From NCBI GenBank assembly GCA_903851195.1, contig CAINNJ010000059.1, forward strand, positions 22,177 to 86,176: DNA of 64,000 nt, read 5' to 3'. The position numbers and the translations under genes were made by a program. The stretch is from an uncultured Acidobacteriia bacterium (GTDB taxonomy: Bacteria; Acidobacteriota; Terriglobia; Bryobacterales; Bryobacteraceae). This document shows, piece by piece, positions 35,291-43,367 of the stretch (within the stretch, counting starts at the first letter, position 1; the number at the start of each line of letters is the position of its first letter). The notes beneath the pieces were generated by a model. The model was given only the letters and a program-made list of their open reading frames with translations. It did not search any database and was not told where the DNA came from.

Positions 35291-35617
35291 CTACAGGACC
35301 GTGGTGCCGGCGTAAGGCGCCACCGCTGCCCGCAGGTCGTTGCGCGGCATCACCGCCCAGCCAATGAAGTACAGCACCAGAGGCACGCCCGTGAAAATCA
35401 CGGCGAGAATCCAGCACAGCCGGACCAGGGTAACGTCCGCGTTCAGGTAGTTCGCAAGGCCGGCGCAGACGCCGCCCAGCTTCTTCCGGAACATATCGCG
35501 TTCCAGCGGCCGGGGCGGTGCCACATAAGTTCCCGCGGGGACGCCGGCGGGTTTACCGCAGGCTGCGCAAAAACGATCCTGATCGAGCATCCGAACACCA
35601 CAAGTGGTACAGAACAT
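35291..35617 (-). CDS. Zinc-ribbon plus PspC-domain membrane protein
   Basis: 108 residues from ATG 35617, which follows a good GAGGAAG ribosome site. The N-terminus is a zinc ribbon (MFCTTCGVRM, then RFCAACGKP). The PspC domain follows: RKKLGGVCAGLANYLNADVTLVRLCWILAVIF, with two membrane-associated stretches. PspC proteins take part in phage-shock-type membrane stress responses. Here it stands without pspA. Converges with the Ntn hydrolase gene, four bases apart. Confidence 0.93.
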   Translation of the reverse strand: MFCTTCGVRMLDQDRFCAACGKPAGVPAGTYVAPPRPLERDMFRKKLGGVCAGLANYLNADVTLVRLCWILAVIFTGVPLVLYFIGWAVMPRNDLRAAVAPYAGTTVL

Positions 35618-35678
35618 AAGTCTTCCTCGTCTCACCAAACGCATTCGGCGGCGCGGAAGTTCGGGATAAGATCAACTC

Positions 35679-37328
35679 ATGCGTTTTTTAGCACTTGCCG
35701 GCCTGCTCGCGACGGCGGCCTTCGCGCAGGACTCCGGCGCGCCCCGCTACGCGGCAAACGGCTCACTCCGGTTTCCGGCCGACTACCGCGAGTGGGTCTT
35801 CCTCAGTTCCGGACTCGGCATGACCTATGGTCCCGCCGCCCCCGCCGCCGGTGAAAACCCGCGGTTTGACAATGTGTTCGTCAATCGCGCCGCGTACCGG
35901 GCCTTCCTGCAGACGGGGACGTGGCCGGAAAAGACCGTACTCGTGCTGGAGATCCGGGCCTCGCAGTCGAAAGGCTCGATTAATCAGGGCGGCCATTTTC
36001 AGGCCGATACGGCGGCGATCGAGGTCGAAGTAAAGGACGGGGGGAAGTGGACGTTTTACAGCTTCGGCAAAGCGGAAGCCGACGGCAAAGCGGAAGCCGA
36101 CGGCAAACCCTTTGCCCGCACCGAAAGCTGCTATGCCTGCCATGCGGCCAACGGCGCGGTAGACAATACCTTCGTCCAGTTCTATCCGACTCTGCTGCCC
36201 GTCGCGAAGGAGAAACACACGCTCGCCGGCACCGGTCTGCCCTTCACGGAACACACCATCGCGGCGGACCTGAAAGGCGGCTACCAGACCGTGGTTGCCG
36301 ACATGAATCATGACGGCAAGCCCGACATCATCGCTCTCGCCTCAGGCGGTCTGGATCTGGTCTGGTTTGAAAACCCTACCTGGCAAAAACACGTTCTCGC
36401 CACCAACCTGCCGAAGACCATCAACTGCGCTGCCGAGGATATCGATGGCGACGGCATCCCCGAAATCGTGCTGGCATGGGAGTTCGCCAATAATGCCGCG
36501 AACAGCATCGGGAAAGTCGGCGTGCTGCATCATGAAGGCGACCCCCGCCAGCCCTGGAAACTGCAGCAGATCGATACTTTGACCACCTCGCACCGCTTGC
36601 GCTGGGCCGACATCGACGGCTCCGGAAAGAAGGTCGCCATCAACGCCGCACTTACCGGCGCCCATGCCGCCCCGCCCACTTACGGCGGCGATCATGCCCC
36701 CCTGGTGATGTATCGTCCGGGGGACTGGAAACGGGAAGTCATCAGTGAGGCGAATGAGGGCGTGCAGCACGGCATCCTGATCACGAAGTGGGATCCGAAG
36801 GACAAGCGGGACAGCATCCTGACCGCAAGCTTTTCCGGCATCCACCTGCTCCAGTACGGCCAGAACGGCTGGACACGAACCGAACTTTCGAAGGGGGATC
36901 CTTCTCCGTGCCCGAAGTGTGGTTCGAGCGACATTGCCATCGGCTATCTCGGCCGGGACAAGCTGGCCAAAGACAAGTTCCTCGCCGCCATCGAGCCCTG
37001 GCATGGCAATCAGGTGGCGATTTACACCCTGCATGGCAAGACCTGGGAACGCACACAGATCGACGATTCCCTCACCGACGGTCATACCATCCTCACCGCG
37101 GACCTGGATGGAGACGGCCGCGACGAAGTGATCGCAGGCTTCCGCCAGGGAAGCAAAAGCGTCTTCGTCTACCACGAAACGAAGAACGGCTGGGAGAAGC
37201 AGATTCTGGATAACGGCGGCATGGGCGCGGCTTCCTGTGCGGCCGCCGATCTCAATCACGACGGCGCGGTGGACCTTGTCTGTATCGGATCAACCACGCT
37301 GAAGTGGTACGAGAACACCCGACACTAA
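35679..37328 (+). CDS. Secreted fusion: cytochrome P460-like domain plus FG-GAP/VCBS repeats
   Basis: 549 residues with signal peptide RFLALAGLLATAAFAQ. Residues 20-185 resemble cytochrome P460: RFPADYREWVFLSSGLGMTYG, FDNVFVNRAAYRAFLQTGTWPEKTVLVLE and the heme site ESCYACHAANG (Cys151, Cys154, His155). The rest holds FG-GAP/VCBS calcium-binding-like blades (VVADMNHDGKPDIIALA, AEDIDGDGIPEIVLAWE, TADLDGDGRDEVIAGF, AADLNHDGAVDLVCIG), a beta-propeller. A CPKCGSS motif interrupts one blade. The gene ends 4 bases into the convergent PEP-CTERM gene. Confidence 0.85.
   Translation: MRFLALAGLLATAAFAQDSGAPRYAANGSLRFPADYREWVFLSSGLGMTYGPAAPAAGENPRFDNVFVNRAAYRAFLQTGTWPEKTVLVLEIRASQSKGSINQGGHFQADTAAIEVEVKDGGKWTFYSFGKAEADGKAEADGKPFARTESCYACHAANGAVDNTFVQFYPTLLPVAKEKHTLAGTGLPFTEHTIAADLKGGYQTVVADMNHDGKPDIIALASGGLDLVWFENPTWQKHVLATNLPKTINCAAEDIDGDGIPEIVLAWEFANNAANSIGKVGVLHHEGDPRQPWKLQQIDTLTTSHRLRWADIDGSGKKVAINAALTGAHAAPPTYGGDHAPLVMYRPGDWKREVISEANEGVQHGILITKWDPKDKRDSILTASFSGIHLLQYGQNGWTRTELSKGDPSPCPKCGSSDIAIGYLGRDKLAKDKFLAAIEPWHGNQVAIYTLHGKTWERTQIDDSLTDGHTILTADLDGDGRDEVIAGFRQGSKSVFVYHETKNGWEKQILDNGGMGAASCAAADLNHDGAVDLVCIGSTTLKWYENTRH
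36066..36107 (+). repeat. 18-bp in-frame tandem duplication in the P460 domain
   Basis: An 18-bp unit that begins GGCAAAGCGG is perfectly repeated at 36066-36083 and 36084-36101, with six further bases. It encodes GKAEAD twice, as an extra polar loop just before the heme motif. The identity suggests recent slippage; the frame is kept. Confidence 0.9.
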
Positions 37329-38395
37329 CTGTTTCGCCGGAGGCGCCTCTGCGAAATCCCGACCAGCAACAGTCCCGCGCTGAACAGAATCCAGGTGGAA
37401 GGTTCCGGCATGGAACTTAGCGGAGAAATGGGATCGGCGCCCGCCGGCAAGGTTCCGTTGAACAGCACATCGTGTAGTTCGGTGGTCCCGGCGATCGTGT
37501 TTGCAATCAGTTGCCCGTTGATCTGTCCCCAGGTGCCCGTGAACCCGGCATAGGGCGCAAGAATCGTCCCGTTAAACGCAATGGCACTCAGGGACAGACT
37601 CGTGGCGCTGCCGAAATTGAAGATCACGTTATTCGTCTTCACGCCACTGATGTTGATGGATCCGCCATTGAATGAATCCGCGGTGCCCGCGACGTTGACA
37701 ATCACCGTGGAACTCTCCGGCGCCGAGATGTTAATGGTCTTCCCGGTGTAACTCGAGTCTTTCAGATTGAAGATGTTGGTGGTTTCGCTCTGCCCTTTTA
37801 ACGTATAGGTTCCGTAGCCGTCATCGCCGACAACTCCGTTGGCCTGTTGGGAGGCAAGAGTGGCCGAGAGGGACCGAAGATCGGTCTTGGCGCTGAGGAA
37901 GTCGATCGGGGATGCCGCGGGCTTCGACTCTTTCGCGTTTTTCAGCGTGGTGCCCGATGAATAAGTCCCTCCGTAGCTGATGGTCCCGCCCACCGATCCG
38001 CCGCTTGCCGGATTGTTGAAGTTGCCGTTGACCACCGCATTATTCGGCAGGGTTGGTCCGGTCCAGGTCATATTGCCGCCCACGAAGGCATCGCCTCCGC
38101 CCAGTGAGGCGTACACATTCGTGAAGTTCCCGCCGACCACCAGATCGTAAATGCCGGCCCCGTCCGCCCCATGCTTGCTGGCGATGGTAAAACTTCCGCC
38201 GGCCGGAGCGAAGTTGCCGCCGACCGCGAGTCGCCCTTCCGAATCCGTGCCGGATTCCGTGAAGTCGCTGAAGGCGAATGCGTTGTAGCCGGTCGCGGCG
38301 CCCAGTGTCAGCACGGACGCCTGCGCCGGCCTGAAGGCTCCGAGAAGGAGAATCATCATCATCGTCCGGCCAGCCCGTCTTAAGGAAGCTCTCAT
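37325..38395 (-). CDS. Choice-of-anchor A family PEP-CTERM exosortase-substrate protein
   Basis: About 356 residues from ATG 38395. Signal peptide ([15 protein letters not shown]), then [35 protein letters not shown], the choice-of-anchor A domain; the body is Gly/Ser/Thr/Asn-rich beta structure ([15 protein letters not shown]). The C-terminus is the PEP-CTERM tripartite signal: [18 protein letters not shown] plus the basic SQRRLRRNS. It should be cleaved and anchored by an exosortase, which is not in the window. Likely a biofilm or surface-matrix protein. Confidence 0.93.
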   Translation of the reverse strand: MRASLRRAGRTMMMILLLGAFRPAQASVLTLGAATGYNAFAFSDFTESGTDSEGRLAVGGNFAPAGGSFTIASKHGADGAGIYDLVVGGNFTNVYASLGGGDAFVGGNMTWTGPTLPNNAVVNGNFNNPASGGSVGGTISYGGTYSSGTTLKNAKESKPAASPIDFLSAKTDLRSLSATLASQQANGVVGDDGYGTYTLKGQSETTNIFNLKDSSYTGKTINISAPESSTVIVNVAGTADSFNGGSINISGVKTNNVIFNFGSATSLSLSAIAFNGTILAPYAGFTGTWGQINGQLIANTIAGTTELHDVLFNGTLPAGADPISPLSSMPEPSTWILFSAGLLLVGISQRRLRRNS

Positions 38396-38553
38396 GCCGG
38401 TGTCACCTGTCAGAAGTCCTGTGTCGAAGCTCACATTCCGGAGTCTAGTCACTTATCCGTACGGGAAGATAGGGGCGAAGTCATGGAACTAAGGGGTCAA
38501 ACGGGTACTGGACCCGGCCAAATGTTCCGAGTCCCGAGCGTGCCACAGAACGG

Positions 38554-38600
38554 CTTCCGGGACCCCGGAAGGTTTTCCCGATGCTCCTATACTGGAACAA
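38554..38600 (+). promoter_or_regulatory. Palindrome and -10-like box in front of uvrB
   Basis: CTTCCGG (38554-38560) and CCGGAAG (38565-38571) form a perfect 7-bp inverted repeat with a 4-base loop, followed by TTTT. TATACT at 38588-38593 is a good -10 box and places a transcript start at about 38600, the A of the uvrB ATG. No -35 match is seen, as the palindrome occupies that position. This could be an operator or weak attenuator. Confidence 0.4.
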
Positions 38601-40579
38601 TGTCCTTTCAGCTCGCCGTGTCTTACAGCCCGAAGGGCGACCAGAAGACCGCGATCGCGGAACTCGGCCGCGGCCTCGAAGAAGGCGAAAAGCATCAGGT
38701 TCTGCTGGGTGTCACGGGCTCCGGCAAGACCTTCACCATGGCTAAGCTGATTGAACAGTCCGGACGCCCCGCGCTCGTTCTCGCTCATAACAAGACGCTG
38801 GCCGCGCAGCTTTACCAGGAGTTCAAGTCTTTCTTTCCGAACAATGCTGTCGAGTACTTCGTCAGCTATTACGATTACTACCAGCCGGAAGCGTATATTG
38901 CGTCGAGCGATGTGTACATCGAAAAAGAAGCCACCATCAACGACGATCTGGACCGCCTCCGCCTGGCGGCCACGAAATCCCTGTTTGAACGCCGCGACTG
39001 CGTGATCGTCGCCAGCGTGAGCTGTATCTACGGCCTCGGCTCGCCGGAAGCGTATTACGGCATGCTGCTCATGCTGGAGAAGGGCCAGAAGATCACTCGC
39101 AAAGAAATTATCTCGAAGCTGGTGGATATTCTTTACGACCGGAACGAGCACGATTTCCGCCGAGGGACGTTTCGCGTGCGCGGCGACGTGATCGAAATTT
39201 TCCCCACCTACGACGAAAATGCCTACCGGATTGAGATGTGGGGCGATGAAGTGGAGTCGCTCTCGCAGATCGACCCGCTGCTCGGACAGGTTCTGCAGAC
39301 GTACCACCGGCTGCCCATTTACCCGAAAACGCACTACGTGATGTCGCGCCTCACCAAAGAGGCGGCCATCGATTCCATCAAGGCGGAACTGGAGGCCTGG
39401 CGGCCCCAGCTGGAAGCGCAGGGCAAGCTGATCGAGGCGCAGCGGCTGCACCAGCGCACTATGTTCGATCTCGAAATGATGAAGGAGATCGGCTACTGCC
39501 ATGGCATCGAGAACTATTCGCGGCACTTTTCCGGGCGCCTGCCGGGGGAGGCGCCGCCCACCCTGCTCGACTATCTGCCTTCCGACGCGCTGATGTTCAT
39601 CGACGAGAGCCACCAGACCATGCCGCAGCTGCATGGCATGTATCACGGCGACCGCTCGCGCAAAGAGATTCTGGTGGCCCACGGATTCCGTCTGCCCAGC
39701 GCGATGGATAACCGCCCGCTCACGTTCGAGGAATTCGAACACCGCGTGAACCAGATTGTCTACGTCTCGGCCACGCCGGGGCCTTACGAACTCACGAAAT
39801 CCGAGGGCGTGGTGGTGGAGCAGATTATTCGCCCCACCGGTCTGGTGGATCCGGAAATCGAGATTCGTCCCATCAAGGGCCAGGTGGACGATCTTCTCAA
39901 TGAGATCCGCAAACGGGTTGCCCTCAACCAGCGGGTGCTGGTGACCACGCTGACCAAGCGCATGGCGGAGGACCTTTCCGAGTACTACGCGGAAGTGGGC
40001 GTCAAATGCAATTACCTGCACTCGGAAGTCAGCACGCTCGACCGCATGAAGATCCTGCGCGATCTCCGGCTCGGCGTCTTCGAAGTGCTGATCGGCATCA
40101 ACCTGCTGCGGGAAGGCCTGGATCTGCCGGAGGTTTCTCTCGTCGCCATCCTGGACGCCGATAAGGAAGGTTTTCTGCGCTCTGCGGGCTCCCTGATTCA
40201 GACCATCGGCCGCGCCGCGCGGCATCTGGAAGGCCGCGCCATTCTTTACGCCGACGTCATGACGGACAGCATGAAACGGGCGATCGACGAGACCGCGCGC
40301 CGCCGCGTTACTCAGGTACAATACAATATCGACAACAATATAACGCCGCAATCGATCATAAAACCGATCGATTTAACGCTGGTCCGGATCGCCGAGGGCG
40401 ACTATGTGACGGTTCCCGCGGAGCCGGACAGGCCCGAGGAGGAATTGAATCCGGAAGAGCGCGGCAGGTATATCGCGGAGCTGGAAGAGAGGATGCGAGG
40501 GGCGGCGAAGAACTTTGAATTCGAAAAAGCGGCACAGATTCGGGATAAAATCAAACAAATTCGTGCGAACGCCGTATAG
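38600..40579 (+). CDS. uvrB: Excinuclease ABC subunit B
   Basis: 659 residues from ATG 38600 ([19 protein letters not shown]), the family's usual start; a longer frame upstream has no family match. Helicase motifs are complete: [12 protein letters not shown] (motif I), the beta-hairpin [60 protein letters not shown] and the motif-[11 protein letters not shown]. The C-terminal UVR domain ([28 protein letters not shown]) binds UvrC. It works in nucleotide excision repair. No Shine-Dalgarno is present, which with the close -10 box suggests a leaderless mRNA. Confidence 0.98.
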   Translation: MSFQLAVSYSPKGDQKTAIAELGRGLEEGEKHQVLLGVTGSGKTFTMAKLIEQSGRPALVLAHNKTLAAQLYQEFKSFFPNNAVEYFVSYYDYYQPEAYIASSDVYIEKEATINDDLDRLRLAATKSLFERRDCVIVASVSCIYGLGSPEAYYGMLLMLEKGQKITRKEIISKLVDILYDRNEHDFRRGTFRVRGDVIEIFPTYDENAYRIEMWGDEVESLSQIDPLLGQVLQTYHRLPIYPKTHYVMSRLTKEAAIDSIKAELEAWRPQLEAQGKLIEAQRLHQRTMFDLEMMKEIGYCHGIENYSRHFSGRLPGEAPPTLLDYLPSDALMFIDESHQTMPQLHGMYHGDRSRKEILVAHGFRLPSAMDNRPLTFEEFEHRVNQIVYVSATPGPYELTKSEGVVVEQIIRPTGLVDPEIEIRPIKGQVDDLLNEIRKRVALNQRVLVTTLTKRMAEDLSEYYAEVGVKCNYLHSEVSTLDRMKILRDLRLGVFEVLIGINLLREGLDLPEVSLVAILDADKEGFLRSAGSLIQTIGRAARHLEGRAILYADVMTDSMKRAIDETARRRVTQVQYNIDNNITPQSIIKPIDLTLVRIAEGDYVTVPAEPDRPEEELNPEERGRYIAELEERMRGAAKNFEFEKAAQIRDKIKQIRANAV

Positions 40580-40613
40580 ACATTTGTGTTTACACGGATA
40601 AACCTGTCCTGTC

Positions 40614-41483
40614 ATGCGTTCGCCTTCCGCAGTCCAGACGAGTATTGAGCCCGAGTACGGAATCGTGGGCGCCGGAGCGGTCAGCGCCAGCCTCGCGGGG
40701 CAACTGCCGCGCAACGCGCGCGCTCTGGGCCCGGTAGGCGCCGTTTCGTTCCGGGTCGCGAGCCGCATCGCGAACACCCTGCAGGGCGGATGGCCGGCGC
40801 GCTCACTCACGGAATTCAACGACATCCGGCTGATTCTGTTTTGTTCCCCCCGGGAACACTTTTCCGCCCTTTGGGGCGCGCTCGAATCGGCCTCGATTCA
40901 GTGGGCAGGAAAATCGCTCATTTTCTGCGACTGCGATCCGGGCGCCGCGCTGATGGGGCAACTCCGCGATGCCGGCGCCAGTGTCGCCAGACTGAAACAC
41001 TGCGGACTGCCGGGTCGGCTGGCCGTCGACGGAAGCGCGCCCGCGCTGACGCACGCGTACCGGTTCGTTCGTGAGCTCAAAGCGAAACCGGTGTCGATTC
41101 AGCCCGGCTCCGAGGCTCTCTTCGATGCCGCCCTGACTCTCGGCACAGCGGGTTTTACGCCTCTGCTCGACGGCGTGGCCCGCATGCTGCGCCAGTGCGG
41201 AATTCGCGACAGCGACGCGAATCAGCTCTCCGCTGCCCTGTTTTCGCGCACCGCGGAGGATTTCGCGCATTCCGGGCGCCAGAGCTGGGCACTGCATGTC
41301 GATAAGCCCGATCCCGAAGAACTGCTCGCCCAAATCCACACGCTGGAGGAACCCTTCGGGTCTCTGCTCCGCGAGTTGCTCCTGCTGGGCTTTGGCGCTT
41401 TCGACCGGCATCCGGCGGCGGCCCGGGTCATCCAGAATGCCCCCTCACGGCCGAACGCACTCGGTTTTCGACGGTCGGGCTGA
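40614..41483 (+). CDS. DUF2520-like Rossmann-fold protein
   Basis: 289 residues. GIVGAGAVSASLAGQL near residue 17 is a dinucleotide-binding Rossmann loop, followed by VSFRVASRIAN and RLILFCSPREHFSAL. The C-terminal ~120 residues are helical (AALTLGTAGFTPLLDGVARMLRQCG) as in DUF2520 proteins related to NADP oxidoreductase/F420-type enzymes. The motif match is weaker than in textbook members, so the oxidoreductase role is inferred. It lies 34 bases after uvrB on the same strand. Confidence 0.72.
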   Translation: MRSPSAVQTSIEPEYGIVGAGAVSASLAGQLPRNARALGPVGAVSFRVASRIANTLQGGWPARSLTEFNDIRLILFCSPREHFSALWGALESASIQWAGKSLIFCDCDPGAALMGQLRDAGASVARLKHCGLPGRLAVDGSAPALTHAYRFVRELKAKPVSIQPGSEALFDAALTLGTAGFTPLLDGVARMLRQCGIRDSDANQLSAALFSRTAEDFAHSGRQSWALHVDKPDPEELLAQIHTLEEPFGSLLRELLLLGFGAFDRHPAAARVIQNAPSRPNALGFRRSG

Positions 41484-41523
41484 AACTGGTCACCGCGCCG
41501 GCGGGACGCCCCCGCCTCTCAGT

Positions 41524-41586
41524 GTAACGATTGTCTTAATGTAACGACTGTCTTAATGTAACGACTGTCTTAAGGTAACGACGGTC
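41524..41586. repeat. 17-bp tandem repeat at the 3' end of the Smr gene
   Basis: The unit GTAACGACTGTCTTAAT (plus strand) occurs at 41524-41540, 41541-41557, 41558-41574, and partially at 41575-41586, with one or two base changes per copy. The length is not a multiple of three. In the minus-strand Smr gene the repeat encodes the VTLRQS end and a stop (TAA) supplied by the next unit. Confidence 0.93.
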
Positions 41587-41846
41587 GCGCCCCACCCGCC
41601 CGCTTCGGGCGGCGCATCTGCAAAATTGGTCACGAACTCGGTCCTCGCCAGAACTCTCCGCACCGTTTCGCGCTGCACGCCGATCCCGCGGCCATGAACG
41701 ATCCGAAGGGCCGTGAGTCCCAGACGCCGCGCCTCGGACAGATACTCCTCCACCACGGCTTTCACATCGCGCGGCGGAATGCTGTGCAAATCGAGAACGT
41801 CGGTGACAGGAATTCGAACGGGTTCTTCCGGAAATTCCGAATGCAT
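41553..41846 (-). CDS. Small MutS-related (Smr) domain protein
   Basis: 97 residues, essentially one Smr domain: VLDLHSIPPRDVKAVVEEYL, ALRIVHGRGIGVQRETVRRVL and GGWGATVVTLR. HGRG is the catalytic loop of the endonuclease-type Smr fold. It may be a stand-alone nuclease in recombination control or RNA quality control. The C-terminal codons run into a 17-bp tandem repeat. The ATG lies directly after the T-run of an upstream intrinsic terminator, leaving no normal ribosome site. Confidence 0.88.
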   Translation of the reverse strand: MHSEFPEEPVRIPVTDVLDLHSIPPRDVKAVVEEYLSEARRLGLTALRIVHGRGIGVQRETVRRVLARTEFVTNFADAPPEAGGWGATVVTLRQSLH

Positions 41847-41881
41847 AAAAAAAGCCCGGCCGCTTCAGGGGCTGGCCGGGC
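41847..41881 (-). terminator. Intrinsic terminator after the DUF465 gene, touching the Smr start codon
   Basis: On the minus strand GCCCGGCC (41881-41874) pairs with GGCCGGGC (41861-41854), followed by seven T (41853-41847) and then at once the ATG of the Smr gene. It is a strong rho-independent terminator for the DUF465 transcript. Readthrough would be needed for Smr expression unless it has its own promoter within the stem. Confidence 0.8.
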
Positions 41882-41921
41882 GTGTCGACTTTCGTCGCGG
41901 TGCTGGCGCACCCGATGTTCT

Positions 41922-42170
41922 TCAACTTACAGCGTGTTGAGGCGAATGCTCTTTCACCATCTGTTCCATTTGGTCTTTCAGATGGAGTTTGAGCTTTTTC
42001 AGACGATGCTCTTCCAACTCTTCTTCGGCTGTCAGGACGTGTTTCCCTTCCAGCGCCTCGACCAGCGCGTCGTACTCGTGGTGCTGTCGTAAGAGTTCCC
42101 GATACTGCTCATTCGTCTGCATCAGATGCGCTTTGGTCTCTTCGAGCGTATTCCTGTCCATTCCGGGCAT
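41922..42170 (-). CDS. DUF465/YdcH-family small helical protein
   Basis: 82 residues, highly charged and helical: LEETKAHLMQTNEQYRELLRQHHEYDALVEALEGKH, then EEELEEHRLKKLKLHLKDQMEQMV. This two-helix antiparallel coiled coil is the DUF465 (YdcH/SlyX-like) pattern. Function unknown. The gene is followed by the strong terminator that abuts the Smr gene. Confidence 0.9.
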   Translation of the reverse strand: MPGMDRNTLEETKAHLMQTNEQYRELLRQHHEYDALVEALEGKHVLTAEEELEEHRLKKLKLHLKDQMEQMVKEHSPQHAVS

Positions 42171-42234
42171 CTCTCCTCGAGTGGAGTTGCCTCGCCTGGC
42201 CGCGTTCTGAATTCCGCGACCCGGTGGGAAGCTT

Positions 42235-42270
42235 CACTTCAGTTGAAGTGCAGGCCGATCAAATGGCCTG
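42235..42270. terminator. Two adjacent hairpins downstream of the RimI-like gene
   Basis: CACTTCA (42235-42241) / TGAAGTG (42244-42250) is a perfect 7-bp inverted repeat with a 2-base centre. CAGGCC (42251-42256) / GGCCTG (42265-42270) follows with an 8-base loop. Both lie directly after the minus-strand RimI-like gene. No T-run follows, so a terminator or mRNA-stabilising role is only possible; the first could instead be a protein-binding palindrome upstream of the DUF465 gene. Confidence 0.4.
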
Positions 42271-42283
42271 TCTAACCAGGACT

Positions 42284-42700
42284 TTACCATGAACGTTTCT
42301 TCATCACAACCGCGTTCACGCGGCCCGCTTCGTAATAACCTTTGCGGATCGCGACAGGCTCCCAGCCGAGCTTGCAATAAAGCGCAATTGCGGGGAAATT
42401 CGGCTCCGCGACTTCGAGGAAAATGTCCCCGGAAGCCGCGCCGCAAAGCGCCCTTAAGAGCGCCTCCGCGACACCCTGGCGCCGCGACGCGGGCGCGACT
42501 CCTAGGTTGAGCAGTTCCGCTTCGTCGGGCGCCGTTTGCCGCCACGCGCAGAAGCCGGCGGAACCCGCTTCCGTGACCGCCAGCAGCGTCTGAAAACCGG
42601 AATAATCGCCCACGGGCCACTGCGCCGCTTCGGGACAGGAAGCCTGGATCCGGGCAATTGCGGGATAGTCCGCCTCGGTAGCGGCGCGAATCGTCACCAA
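42284..42700 (-). CDS. GNAT acetyltransferase, RimI-like
   Basis: 138 residues. The acetyl-CoA loop is LLNLGVAPASRRQGVAEALL (RxxGxA type), then IFLEVAEPNFPAIALYCKLGWEPVAIRKGYY, which matches the RimI consensus LEVR.SN..A..LY...GF. RimI acetylates the N-terminal alanine of ribosomal protein S18. Other N-alpha substrates are possible. tsaD is distant, unlike the frequent tsaB-rimI pairing. Confidence 0.86.
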   Translation of the reverse strand: MVTIRAATEADYPAIARIQASCPEAAQWPVGDYSGFQTLLAVTEAGSAGFCAWRQTAPDEAELLNLGVAPASRRQGVAEALLRALCGAASGDIFLEVAEPNFPAIALYCKLGWEPVAIRKGYYEAGRVNAVVMKKRSW

Positions 42701-42763
42701 CCCTCATTGTGGCCGAAGGGAACAGCCGTACGCCATCCCGGCCGTTTGTGCGTCAATAAAGAA

Positions 42764-43363
42764 GTGACGTGGACCGGACATTTTCGCGCGTTGCTCTGTT
42801 TCGTGGCTGCAGCCGTTCTGCCAGCCGCGGCGGAGACGCCCGCTGTCGGCACGCAGTCCGCTTTGAGTCAGTCCGCCTGGCAGAAGCTGGAAAGCCTGCA
42901 GCGAGGCCTGCCGCCCGGCGCTTCCGTTCGTTTTGGGCCCGCCGAACTGGATGCCTGGGTTCGCGACGTCGCGCAGTCTCTGGCCCCGCAGGGCGCGCGC
43001 AATCCTCGTCTGGTGCTTGGCGCGGGCCAGGCCACCGGCTATGCCGAGATCGATTTCCTGAAGATGCGTCAGGCGGCCACCGGCGAGCCGGCCGGATGGC
43101 TGCTGCGGAATCTTCTCGCCGGCGTCAGACCGGTTCAGGTCACGGCTCTTGTGCAGTCCCGCAACGGGCGCGCGCGCGTCGATGTCGCCCGGGTGGAAAT
43201 CTCGGGCGTCGCCATGGAAGGCGCGGCACTGGATTTCCTGATCGACGCCTTCGTCCGCCCGCTTTTCCCGAACGCCACCGTGGCCGAGTGGTTTGACCTG
43301 CAGCACCATGTCGACCGGTTCACCGTAAGTCCCGGCGGCGTCGCGGTCTACGTCCGCCGTTGA
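42764..43363 (+). CDS. Secreted protein of unknown function
   Basis: 199 residues from the GTG at 42764; the longer upstream frame overlaps the divergent RimI gene and lacks coding character. The signal peptide is RALLCFVAAAVLPAAAE. The mature part has alternating helix and strand (LVLGAGQATGYAEIDFLKM, RVDVARVEISGVAMEGAALDFLIDAFV) with a late FTVSPGGVAVYVRR strand, reminiscent of lipid-binding or LysM-free envelope proteins. No family is recognised. Converges with the MEMO-like gene, 4 bases apart. Confidence 0.72.
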   Translation: MTWTGHFRALLCFVAAAVLPAAAETPAVGTQSALSQSAWQKLESLQRGLPPGASVRFGPAELDAWVRDVAQSLAPQGARNPRLVLGAGQATGYAEIDFLKMRQAATGEPAGWLLRNLLAGVRPVQVTALVQSRNGRARVDVARVEISGVAMEGAALDFLIDAFVRPLFPNATVAEWFDLQHHVDRFTVSPGGVAVYVRR

Positions 43364-43367
43364 TGCT

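Noticed and set aside
38489..40351. Minus-strand frame of 620 residues opposite uvrB
   Set aside because: uvrB has all helicase motifs; this frame has none and starts within it.
41524..41586. CRISPR array
   Set aside because: The 17-bp units are contiguous without spacers, and no cas genes are present.
42536..42763. Upstream extension of the secreted protein gene that starts at 42764
   Set aside because: It runs antisense through the RimI-like gene and lacks any signal; the GTG start leads directly to the signal peptide.
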